Below are positions 54,439-64,000 of a stretch of DNA of 64,000 nucleotides, in pieces. The DNA lies in contig OY986972.1 in NCBI GenBank assembly GCA_963920575.1, forward strand, positions 17,030,502 through 17,094,501, in the 5' to 3' direction. The position numbers were made by a program, and so were the translations under genes. The stretch is from Narthecium ossifragum (lineage: Eukaryota > Streptophyta > Magnoliopsida > Dioscoreales > Nartheciaceae). The notes under the pieces were generated by a model. It ran no database searches. It worked only from the letters and a program-made list of their open reading frames with translations, and was not told the DNA's origin. The stretch's first letter is position 1, and every line of letters begins with the position of its first letter.

Positions 54439-55397
54439 TGTCGCGCCCCGACCCGCGTAGGCCCAGCCGGGCCGGGCGACGCGAAGCGGAACCTAACCTA
54501 CTGCGGAAAATTTTTGCGAGGTTTCCCTCTAATCGTAGTGGTTACCCTAGCAAATCATAACCATCCTGTATTATACAAATATTACAAACCCAAAAACTGA
54601 AATAGGATATTTATATACAATCCTCAAACAGGGAAATTATACATTTATCACTCCCGTAGGAGACTATCTATAACAAAAGGGTAAAACTAGAAGATCGCCA
54701 CCTCTCAAGCACCGCCAGACGCCGCCACGTCACCAAACACCGGCCCGGTAGGGGCGACCGAAGAAGAGCTAGTGCCAACACCTGCAAAACGCATCCCGGG
54801 TAGGAGTGAGCACTAAGCTCAGCATGGACACTACACTACGACACTCACAAGGGAGGGAACACAACTATGCCGCCCTCAATCCCAGCTGCTAGCCCTTGGA
54901 TCGTCCACGAACTCTTCGAAATCCAGGAATTCTCAGCCTAAGAATCCAGTTTTCCAAAGAGATTTGAGGAAGAAGGTTATGTTTGTTTTATAGGCAAACG
55001 AACCGACTTAGCAGGATCGATCCAGCTAAGAGAGCGATCGATCCAGCCAAGGAGACCGATCGATCCAGCCAAGGGAACGATCGATCCAACCAAGAGACCG
55101 ATCTATCCTTCTCCGAGTCCGATCGATCCGTCCCAAGAGACCGATCGATCCTTCTCAACGATCCACGTTCTTATCAAAGACCGATCGATCCTTCTAGCAA
55201 GGAAGGATCGATCCGTCTCTCGCAGGAAGCTGGACTTGGGTTAGAACTTAAACCCACTAACCATTCTAGCCCAACAATACCACAAACATGGTCAGTGTGT
55301 GCACACGCGAGTGTGAAACAAGCCGACAAGGTGCAATTTACCAAATTGCCCTTGCGGTCCACGACGAGCCACAGGAGTAGAGGGACGGGTCCTCACA
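54439..55397 (-). mobile_element. solo LTR 3, 959 bp, minus orientation
   Basis: On the minus strand it begins TGTGAGGACCCGTCCCTCT and ends CGGGTCGGGGCGCGACA. It shares the early module with solo LTRs 1 and 2 (GGGCAATTTGGTAAATTGCA, GTTTCACACTCGCGTGTG) but is much shorter. Flanks GAGAG and GAGGT agree only in the first three bases, so the TSD is weak. It lies inside the complete hAT element. At 55012-55215 it holds an array of GATCGATCC palindromes. Confidence 0.75.
55012..55215. repeat. GATCGATCC palindrome array in solo LTR 3
   Basis: Eight or so copies of (C/G)GATCGATCC, most as GACCGATCGATCC, at 20-30 bp spacing, alternating with AGCCAAG or TTCTC spacers. The core is the same as in the LTRs at 16518-16746 although the surrounding LTRs are otherwise unlike. 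Confidence 0.8.
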
Positions 55398-56043
55398 GAG
55401 GTTGGTCGACGTCGCCGGAGGCGGTGGCGGAAAGGACGATAAGAGAGATGAGGCAGAGCTCACTGGCGTGGGCGCACGAGTAAGGAGATCCAGCCGCTCG
55501 TAAAACCGGGATCTGGGAGACTGGAAGCGGAGAGGCCCTCGCTCGCGGCCGTCTTCCAAGGGGATCGGGTGGATCGGGGCGACCGGCGTCGAGGTGGCTG
55601 GATCGGGGTGACCAGCGACGAGGTGGAGCGGGAGGGAGAGACTCGAGACCAGTATGGTGGTCGTCTTCCAAGGGGATCGGGTGAGGTCAGTAAAGCTTGG
55701 GCGCGGCGAAGAGGTCGGGGTTGGGATCGGGCGGTGTGGAAGTCGGTGGCGACGGCGGCGACGGAGCTCCGGCGAGGGACACGAGAGAGATGAGGGTTGG
55801 GGTGACGATGTGGTCGGTAGTGAGGAAGGGGACTTGTTGGGATTTAAGCAAATATCTAATGGTTGGGTATTAAGCAAATATCCACTTAGAGTCTTAGACT
55901 CTTAACCCCACTTGGTTATTTAAAAATTAACATAATATTAGGAAAGCAATTACATCACTATAGTATGAGTACATCCCAACTAGGTTGGCACCTACCCATC
56001 TATCTATCATATGCATCACTTTCCTAAGATTACAAATATAAAA

Positions 56044-58131
56044 TTAAACATCTAAATCTAAAACGTCAAGCTCATCTTTATCTTCATCTTCATCAATTTG
56101 CAATCCTTGACGTCTCTTTTCAGCACCCCACCAATATTGTAAACACATTAAGGCTTATACCATTTTTGGGTCTAATTTGGTCCGGTAGTCGTCGATCAAG
56201 CGTCCTCCTGTGCTAAATGCGCTTTCCGAAGCTACAATTGACACTTGAATAGTTAGTAAATCACGTGCCATGATGGAAAGTATAGGAAAATATGTTGATC
56301 CTTGTACTTTCCATCATGACAAAATATCATATTTGGTTTCCATATCCGAACATGATTCAATAGGCGATTTATAATATCGTTCAAGCTCGGATTGTGATAA
56401 GCTCAAACTCCCTTTTCCTACTAATGCACTTACCATAATATGTCTCGAAGATACGACACCCTTACCTTTACTTGGGCTAGATTGAGAGGAACTAGGAGTA
56501 TGCACTTTAGAGCCAAATCTTGAGTTATACTTTTCAAACAATTGATTAAACTTAATATTAATTTTACGCAAATGTGCCCTCATTTCATCATTAAACTCAC
56601 CATACATAGAGTCAAAAAGATTACCAGGACCAACATCCTTCAAGCATGGATCAAGTAGAATTGCAAAACCATAAATATAAGGAAGGGGATGAAAATACTT
56701 ATTAAACTTTGCTTCCATTTTTGCTATCATATGCTCAAAATATATATCATTACGATATTTATCAAAGAATTCATGAATATAAAGAACTTGCATTGATACT
56801 TGATTAATGGTAGGATAATAGCAACCGGATAAAATGATAGTGGCATCATAAAAGATTTTAAGCATTTCTTTTAAATGAGAAAGAACATCCCACTCATGAT
56901 CATCAATATATTCTAAACTAAATGATAAAGAAGATGTAGAATTAGAAACATGAGCAAATTGTTTAATGTACTCATCAATTATACCTCTATATTCTAATGA
57001 GGTATTTAACATAAAATAGGTTGAATTCCACCTATGTCCTACATCCAATGGTAATTTCCTAGGATTAACATTATTGTGTTTACAAAGAAGGTTAAATGTC
57101 CTAATCCTATGCTCCGAACTAGTGATGAACAAAATAGTCTCTCTAACTTTAGAAATAGAAACCTTAACATCATCGAATGCACTTTGAACAATCAAATTTA
57201 ATATGTGGCAAATGCATCTAACATGAAAGAAAAAACCGAAACAAGGTAGAAGTAATGTAGTTCTAAGATTATCAACGGCAACATTATTATTACTTGCATT
57301 ATCTAAACTTAGAGTATAAATCTTATCCGAAATGCCATAAGATTGGAGTTCATTCAAAATCATTATAGCAATATTGTCACCGGTATGTAAACTATCAAAT
57401 ACAACAAAAGAAATAATTCTTTTTTGCATAACCCAAGCATCATCAACAAAATGAACCGTAATACATAAGTAACTTTTTTTTTGTCTAGAAGTCCAAATAT
57501 CCGAAGTAAGAGAGAATTTGCAAGTGAGAGTAGAAAAAAATGTCATTAACTTTTTCTTTTCCTCATTGTAGTATTTCATAACGTCTCGTTGGCAAGTTTG
57601 ACGAGAAAATTTTCAAAAACCCGGTTGCAAAGCCGATGTAATGAAATCTTGAAATTCCTCAACATCAACAAAACTAAAAATAAAATTTTTACGAACAGCA
57701 TACCTTACAAGCATTTTTCTAGCAAAAGCCGGATCATAGAAGAAGGTGCTTAAATTCCCTGTTGATGCCGATTGCGAAAGAAAAGATTGACGAATGTCAA
57801 CTTGAGCTCTTCCTTGACCTTTATTGTGCTTTGCTATATGGCGGGTTAGATGATTAGTGCCATTTCTCCAATGGTTGGGCAAGACTTGTTTGCATATCGA
57901 ACATGTGGCTTTGATATCAATGATCATCCCATTGGCATCTTTAATCTTCTTTCTTTCATAGAACTCCCAAATTGCGGATCATGTGCGCTTCGATGGAGGT
58001 GTTGGATTATCACCGGCGACGGTTGAAGCAACTTCCGGAGGAGAAGAAAGAACTTTATCTTGATCACATTCTTCTATTTCAATTTCGATCACATCCTCAA
58101 GATTGTTATTTTGGATGGAGGAAGAAGCCAT
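56044..58131 (-). pseudogene. hAT transposase (BED finger, hATC), four in-frame stops
   Basis: One frame of 696 codons runs from ATG at 58131 to TAA at 56044 with no frameshift. Near the N-terminus is a BED-type zinc finger (ATCSICKQVLPNHWRNGTNH ending LTRHIAKH). The catalytic core region has FSLTSDIWTSRQKKSYLCIT, YTLSLDNASNN and CHILNLIVQ, as in plant hAT transposases. The C-terminus has the dimerisation domain (ARDLLTIQVSIVASESAFST, GGRLIDDYR). Internal stops: TGA at 57981, TGA at 57615, TGA at 56316 and TAA at 56157 (first base each, reading leftward). The three TGAs sit where arginine or tryptophan would be expected, so each is one transition away from sense. The protein is inactive as written; the damage is light and recent-looking. 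Confidence 0.85.
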
Positions 58132-58371
58132 GGGAAAAAGAGTAGAGGAAATATTGAGCTTGAGAATAAGGAGCTTGAAAATGAGAGAGTTTGATGGAAA
58201 ATTGATTGAAAGAGTTTGTGAAAATGAGATCAAAATGCTCATTTATATAGAAGTTGGGTTGGAGATGAAATAAAAAAAAATATATTCTATTTTTAGATTT
58301 TTTTTCAAATATAAGAAACAATTAAAGATAATTTTTTCTTAAAAAAGAAATAATGAAAAAAAAACAAGAAA

Positions 58372-58540
58372 GGTGACCTGACTCACAGGTGATCGTGAGT
58401 CAGGTGACCGTTTGAGAGGTAAACGGTCACATTGCTATGTGACCTCTCAATGGTCACATAGCAATGTGCCTCAAATGGTCACATTGCAATGTGACTGTTT
58501 GAAGGCAAAAATTGACCGTTTGAGAGGCTCTCAAACGGTC
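58372..58540. repeat. cluster of perfect hairpins near the hAT right end
   Basis: Three perfect inverted repeats. GGTGACCTGACTCAC (58372-58386) pairs with 58395-58409. CACATTGCTATGTGACC (58428-58444) pairs with 58452-58468. GACCGTTTGAGAG (58514-58526) pairs with 58528-58540. Further copies of TTTGAGAG and CACATTGCAATGTGAC lie between them. They sit about 240 bp outside the transposase ATG and about 200 bp inside the element end, where hAT transposases bind subterminal repeats. Confidence 0.9.
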
Positions 58541-58753
58541 ACGAGTTTCAGCAAGCAGGCGTTCAAATTTTTTCTTTAAAACCTGGACCGGGCCGGGCCG
58601 GACCGGGTTTTAGACTAATGGGCCCTGGTTCGGCCCTGAACCCGGATTAGCCCGGTCCAGCAGGGCCAACACCCCCGCCGGGCCGGACCGAGCTCAGGCC
58701 CTGGCAGGCCCGGGCCAGGCCATTTGGGCTTTTTGGATACCCATAGTAGGCAT

Positions 58754-61700
58754 CGATGCTAACCTGTCCTCCACCAGGTCGTATGGATCAGCGGTGTTGA
58801 GGGTCTTCTTGTCGGCATCGTGGCCGCCGGCGTCGTATACGTGACCTCCACTTACAGTGAACGCGAAAAAGGATCACATCGCCACATGGTATAGTATGAT
58901 AAGGTGGTATGGTTATACACATCAATGCGGACCCATTTATATTAATATAATAATATTTTTATTTTCATTTATATTATTATAAATATAATAATTAATTTAT
59001 ATTATTTTCATTTGATTTAATTTATATTATTAATTTATACACATCAATGCTCCATCAACACCATCCCTGACCTCCGTCCACCCTGGCTCCACTACCAAAG
59101 TCACCATCGCAGCCACCCCTCCACCGGCTATCTCCATGTCCGGCGAGCTCTTCAGTTCCGGTGAACTCCATCAACACCGACCATCCAAGCTCCACTGTCC
59201 TCAACACCACCATCATCCTCATCTCTCTCACCGATAGCCATATGGCAGCCACCCTCCCAAGCTGGTGAACCCATCACCTCCCTTGACTCGGGCATCAACA
59301 CCATCTCCTCTCCTTCTCCATGATCCCCGGCAAGCTCACCCCCAACTGCGGCCACCGGTGGTGCTCCCTCTCTCCCTCCACAAACCCGTCTCCCACAGCC
59401 ACTGTCTCCAGCCTCCTCTGTTACATCTAATGCCGCGAGATCAGTGTCGGCGATGGTGATGCGCTTGAGGACGCCAAAGGTGACTGTGGGGTCGCCGGCG
59501 TCGATTGGGAGTCGTCAGTGGCGCAGGGGATCTCGGGGAAGACCGGAGCAACGTCGGAATGGAGGAGAGTAGCCGCGGGGAAGACTAAGGAGACGAAATC
59601 CGGTGAAAATCTCACTAGATTTACCCCTTTTCTGGTGAGCTCCACCTCTCCTTCTCCTGGTCTTCTTCCTCGATCTCTTCCTCCCTTCTTCTCCGACGCC
59701 GGCGACCCCCCTTCCTCCTCCCACTCCCACTCCCACTCCCTCCCCCCTTCTCTCATCGTCTCTCTCTCCTTCAGATCTGGCCGCCGGTGGGGTAGGGATG
59801 AAGAGAGAGAGAGAGAGAGAGAGGAAACCACCGGGGAGAGAAGAAGAAGAGAGGCAGGTGGGCGTACGTGGGGTTTGTGAGGTTTTTACATAAAATCCCT
59901 TGCAATGCCCCCTTTTACACGAAAGTCCCTCTAATCTTGGGATTCCTAATCCCAGGATAAAAGTTATCCTGACCCGGGATAAGGCCATGCTTGGGTGCTA
60001 TCCCGGAGTTAGTGCAACCAATTCCGGGATTGGTTGCACCAATCCTGGAACCAAACATGGCCTAACTATTTTTGTTTGAATAGGTTTTCATTCTGCAAGT
60101 CCCGTTCCTCCCTTTTTGCTTTTCGCTGCCTCCTTGCTTCATGGTGTTTGTTTGAATTTAATGATCCAGGGATGATAAGTTGAACATATTATTAGAATAG
60201 AAATTATGACCGTTGACCGGGACTGTAATCAAGGTCAAAATCTATTTCCACATTCAAGAATCAGGAGATTGTGGTTTTTAGTTCTACTCCTTCGAATGAT
60301 CGAATCAGAGGTGTTGAAGTGTACAAAGAAGTAATTTTTGGTTGATGATGGAGTTGATGGAAATGGAAAATGGAAATAATGGAAAATGGAAAATGGAGAT
60401 GGAAAATGGAGAGTCATGGAAAATGGAAAATGGGCAGCGAAAAATGGGAATAATGGTGATGATCTATCTTATAACTACTCCTATGAGTGATAAATCTACT
60501 CCTATGAATGATAGAAATATGCTACTCCTATGATTGAAATTATGGTAGCACTACTCCTATTATGCATGAATTTAAAGGAAGGAAAATGCTTCATTATGCT
60601 AAATAAGGCTACATTAATAATAAATAAAAGATTACATAAAAGCTAAAAAGCTGATTTTGCTTTGGTAGCCAGGGCCTGTTTTTCTTCTTTCTCTTGGCTT
60701 TTATAGAGTTTCTGGTAACTGATTTGAAAACTGTCAGGAAACCACTCTGCGGTTGCTGCAACTGTTGCTTTCAAAGTGGAAACCACCAGAACTGCATAAC
60801 TGGTCTAAACTGTTCTGGAACCGCCACTAAACAACGCCTCTTGTCTTCCGCTGTATTTTTGCTGATGATAACCTTGGAATCTGGGAAAACATTGAACATC
60901 AAAGTTGTAGATCTCTAACTTATCTTTCCAACGGTACCAGAAATGTCCAATTTGGATATCAGATGAGAAAGTTATGGCCAAAATACTTAGACTGCACTAA
61001 TGGCCGATTAGTAAATATGGACGATAGAAATCTGGACGATTGAGATTTGGACGACATCGTCCATTCTTGGTACGGTTCCTTAGTGGTTATCTCTCAATCA
61101 TTCGGAGTTGTTACGTTAACTACCTATCTGTATCTCTCTGGTCTCAAATTGCTTTCCAGGATCAAAATGTTTGTGAGGAGTTTTCAACCAGTGTTTGAAG
61201 TTTTGGTTTCCTCTCCCAAAAGTAAAAATTTGGGCTTGGTCGCCATTTCTTTGAAGTAGTTTAGTCTTAAACTAGAGATATTTATTGCCAATCTAGCTGA
61301 TGGTGACTGCAGCTGCAGCTACAACTCAGCCTGGTCAGCAGCCTCTGACGCTGTTGCTGCTGGACATAGTCACAACCACAGACTGCAGTAGCTGCTGCTC
61401 ACCTATAGCCGCTGCCACTGCTTTATGTAGCAGCCAGTGCTAGCGGAGGCAACTGCTTGTAGCAGGAGAAGAAGAGAGATCAGGAGAACCATGTTCTTGA
61501 CCTCATTAGGTTCCTTCTATATGCTAGAACCATGTTTTTTGTTTCGTAGAGGGACCTCAACAACATCAAAGGTTACTCCAAGAAGTAGATATTGGCATAG
61601 AATTAACTATCCCTGTCTCCCTCCAGAATTAAGCTCGTAAAGTTGCATATGACCCATAGATGCTTCACTCCTGATTGATAATTTGTTTCATCTCACATGC

Positions 61701-62000
61701 TTTTTCAGCTTGCGTACTGTGATCAGACTGTGATCTTATTTTTTTCACTTCACCATTTTGTCTATCTTCATTCTTTTATTGCTTATATATGGAAATGAGC
61801 CCTTACGAAATTTCTTATGTGTATCATTTCATGCTTTTTGACGGCTCGATTTGGCATGTTCTTATGCATTTTGTTTATTGGCTTATCACTCTTGATATTG
61901 TGCATCTCATACCATGCATATTTTGAAGACTTGTTATAACAACTTGGATCATTTAATACATGATTCTGATTTTTTTTTAATTTTTGAATTTTACGTAAAG
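58754..62000. other. intergenic and probable upstream intron of the NUF2-like gene
   Basis: 58754-59060 is an AT-rich continuation of the DNA that the hAT element interrupted. 59060-59880 is GC- and pyrimidine-rich with GA and TCCCAC microsatellites (for example near 59730 and 59805) and no convincing frame. 59930-60065 has GGATAAAAGTTATCC and TTGGTTGCACCAATCC palindromes ending CCAAACATGGCC, like a MITE end. 60340-60430 is a GGAAAATGGA-type repeat. 60880-60990 (GTTGTAGATCTCTAACTTATC, shortened, and GAGAAAGTTATGGCC) resembles sequences common in LTR elements. No host exon could be placed here. Confidence 0.4.
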
Positions 62001-63958
62001 AGGGCCCTTGATGAGAAGAATATAAAACGGGCTGAGGTGAAGAACTCGGAGAGGGCAGCGATGGTGATTGCCCAAGAAAAAACTGCGATTCTTGAGATTT
62101 TCTCCAAGGTATCCTAATTTGGACACTCTCATGCCAATTCCATATATTGTGTTGTCACATCCTTGTCAATGAAGCAATTGCTTGTTTGTTAGTTATCCCT
62201 GGTTTGTCATAGTTTCAATCTAAGGCAGCTAGTTTTGTATGTGTTCATTTCCTTTGATGCATTCTTGGTGTCTTTTCCTTTATAATTCTTATGGAGTTGT
62301 CTCTTGCATAATAGCTTGTGATTAGTTATATCTGTTCCTTGGAGACTAATACACTAGTAATAAGAAATCAGGAATCTTGCAGCCCGTGGGCATCTCTACT
62401 TTTCTGTAGGTATAGGCTGTTTGTGTAAGGTCCTTTACTGCTTTTCCTAGCCTTCTGGCTCAATTAATCAAAAAAAAAAAGAAAGCAGAAACAATTGATG
62501 GATCGAAATGTCTCCTGGGAATAAGGACAGTGGTAACATTCACTTCTTGGAATTGTAAGTGCATTATTGGTCTAAATTTGAGAGATTTTTAGAACTTTTT
62601 TTTGCTTAGGATCTATTCTAGACAACAAGTAGGCCCCTTTGATGTATGGAACCTTCCTCAGATACATAATGTGTATGCTTCATGTAATTTTTTTGGTGCT
62701 TTATGCTTATTTGGGGATTTCAGTTGGTTGACAATTGCTCTCTTCGTCTGTAGGCTCATGAAAAGATGTCTAAGCAATTATCCCAGGTTCGGGCTATACA
62801 AGAACAGGTATGTGTAGCTTCAGAACACCAATTATCATATGGTACTATGCATCATTTGACCTGTTTAGTTCATGTTGTATTATTGACTTGCTTATGAGAC
62901 TCGATGGAAATGTTTCTGCCCTGTCAATGACAGTTTATGGAATTGACACTTTCCGCTGCTTACTGCGAACTCATGGATGTATAGGCCATCTCTTGGACAG
63001 GATATCCATATAACATAAATTTTCTCATTGCTGGATTATCTAGATCAATGGCGTATGCTATAATAGTTGGCTGATGGGTCATTGTCAATTGTCACAATTC
63101 AGCTGTATCTTAAAGGTGCCAGCTAACGCAATGCATCAAACATGGAATGAGTTTGGGTGGTATGGCTGATGTTGGAATAAACTAAGTTCTAGTTGGATTA
63201 TAGCAAAATTTGTATTACAACCCTCTTTGATGGTGAAATTCGAATTGATGCATATCGTCTGTGCATCGGGGCTGTAGCAGAATATGTATCCCACTTGATG
63301 CTTCACTTGTCATAGTTTATTTTATTCAATTTTGACGTGTTAGTGATAAAGAATCTATGCTCCCACATAGCCTTTTAACTGTAAGTAAAGTACCACATAG
63401 CCTTTTATGAACATGCATATCTCAGAGGAAATAATTAGTGACCATTCTGTGTCTATCAACTATAGACGAAGTCAGACTGCACAACTCTATGTATACGCAC
63501 AACTAAGTGTTCATTTTTGTCAGGTTAAGTCAGCCAAATCGGTGGAAAAGGAGGTTAAGGCTCTAAAAGGAAAGCTGAGTGATCAAGAAGTGTCTAACAT
63601 GTCTCTTGAAGCAAGCCTAATGGAAATGCAAGGAAAAGGTTGTTTCTTAACTAACTTTCACCATTTATATTTGGTTATGAGACGATCAATATTTTTCGCA
63701 AGCCAATGTTTATCTCATCTTATGAGGGAAAACAATATTAGATTGGACTCATTGGTCACATTCTTTTTCTCTATCTTCTCTTGCCTACTTTTGTCTTTAG
63801 CAGAGCAAGCTGAGGAGTTGATCAAGGCCATAGAGAAACAGAGGGATGCGAGACAGGCAGACGACATAAAAAACCTTGATGCTGTGCTGACACAAATGGA
63901 GCAGAAGCTCCAATATCTCGAACCGAGGGAAAGTAACGCTGAAGCAATGGTTGAAAAG
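62001..63958 (+). CDS. NUF2: NUF2-like kinetochore coiled-coil protein, partial
   Basis: NUF2 pairs with NDC80 in the outer-kinetochore complex that holds microtubules. Four exons join in one frame: 62001-62108, 62754-62807, 63524-63638 and 63801-63958, all with AG before and GT after. They encode about 145 residues of continuous heptad-like coiled coil with no proline until LEPRES near the end. The strings RALDEKN, KNSERAAM, QEKTAILEIFSK, EKMSKQLSQVRAIQEQV, AKSVEKEVKALKGKLSD, QGKAEQ.EEL and EKQRDAR match my recollection of the C-terminal half of plant NUF2. The N-terminal calponin-homology domain is not in the window and the gene continues past 64000. Coiled coils are easily misassigned, so the name is probable rather than certain. 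Confidence 0.6.
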
Positions 63959-64000
63959 GTGTTGTTTACACATCCCTCTTACTGCATACTGTACGCCACA

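Larger units (their letters stand above)
54084..58745 (-). mobile_element. complete hAT transposon, 4.66 kb
   Basis: Ends are TAGGGGTGTCCATCTGGGCC and, inverted, TATGGGTATCCAAAAAGCCC. The perfect 8-bp TSD GTAGGCAT lies at 54076-54083 and 58746-58753. Subterminal regions are packed with CCCGGTCCGGCCC-type words. The transposase frame (58131-56044) is on the minus strand, near the right end. A cluster of perfect hairpins lies between that end and the gene (58372-58540). A 959-bp solo LTR (54439-55397) is nested in the left half. The remaining left interior (54250-54438, 55398-56043) is GC-rich with repeated GGATCGGG(C/T)GACC and AAGGGGATCGGGTG phrases and may be a captured first exon or promoter. 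Confidence 0.9.

Noticed and set aside
55338..55877. 179-residue Pro/Ser-rich frame on the minus strand of the hAT element
   Set aside because: GC-rich low-complexity sequence crossing the border of solo LTR 3 at 55397, so it cannot be an ancestral gene.
59427..59988. Glu/Arg-rich and Ser-rich frames around 59.5 kb
   Set aside because: They come from GA and TCCCAC microsatellites and are open on both strands.

Overview
This is a plant nuclear window of about 64 kb. It has split genes with GT-AG introns, a CC-NB-LRR resistance-gene relic, a GPI-transamidase subunit gene, plant LINEs, hAT, Mutator-like and Gypsy-type elements, and a 200-N assembly gap. The PIG-S exons look closest to monocot homologues from what I remember of the family. 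I would call it an angiosperm, perhaps a non-grass monocot or a magnoliid, but nothing here fixes the species.

Host genes are few. From about 0.7 to 10.4 kb lies the 3' two-thirds of PIG-S (+), with 12 readable exons. Its first exon seems to have been broken by an insertion carrying a retrotransposon RNase H scrap, and one intron lacks an AG acceptor. At 26.4-29.8 kb is a CC-NB-LRR pseudogene (+) with four in-frame stops and two frameshifts. At 36.8-38.0 kb a compact two-exon gene (-) encodes an intact 186-residue protein of unknown function. From 62.0 kb to the window edge are four exons of a coiled-coil protein that resembles the kinetochore subunit NUF2 (+), continuing off both ends.

Most of the rest is nested transposable elements, and many of them can be dated relative to each other from target-site duplications (TSDs). 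(1) At 12,717-25,417 is a 12.7 kb Mutator-like element with arms over 1 kb and a 10-bp TSD. It carries fragments of host genes (MRS2-type magnesium transporter, 60S acidic ribosomal protein P2, an ALWAYS EARLY-like exon), so it is a Pack-MULE. A Gypsy-type LTR element with a gag-like ORF but no pol (15,373-23,009, plus part of a third LTR) is nested in its interior, and a small hAT element is nested in its right arm. (2) At 31.3-34.9 kb are two LINE insertions: one with inverted and scrambled 5' pieces and a perfect 16-bp TSD, the other inside an AT-rich minisatellite. (3) At 34.9-35.8 and 48.9-49.5 kb is a duplicated segment in which one copy holds a TTA-flanked MITE and the other shows the empty site. 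(4) At 39.7-40.7 kb is a non-autonomous hAT element with a perfect 8-bp TSD. (5) At 44.1-46.5, 49.7-52.6 and 54.4-55.4 kb are three related solo LTRs. (6) At 49.5-53.6 and 54.1-58.7 kb are two members of one hAT family. The second is complete, with an 8-bp TSD and a full-length transposase reading frame interrupted only by four stops. The first has instead a short-chain dehydrogenase fragment whose first exon is amplified four times.

The least-explained signals are dense arrays of CGATCGATCG-type palindromes in LTRs of at least two different families, nested perfect hairpins just inside the right end of the complete hAT element, and three blocks of TCGGTA/TACCGA inverted motifs at 43.7-48.2 kb.
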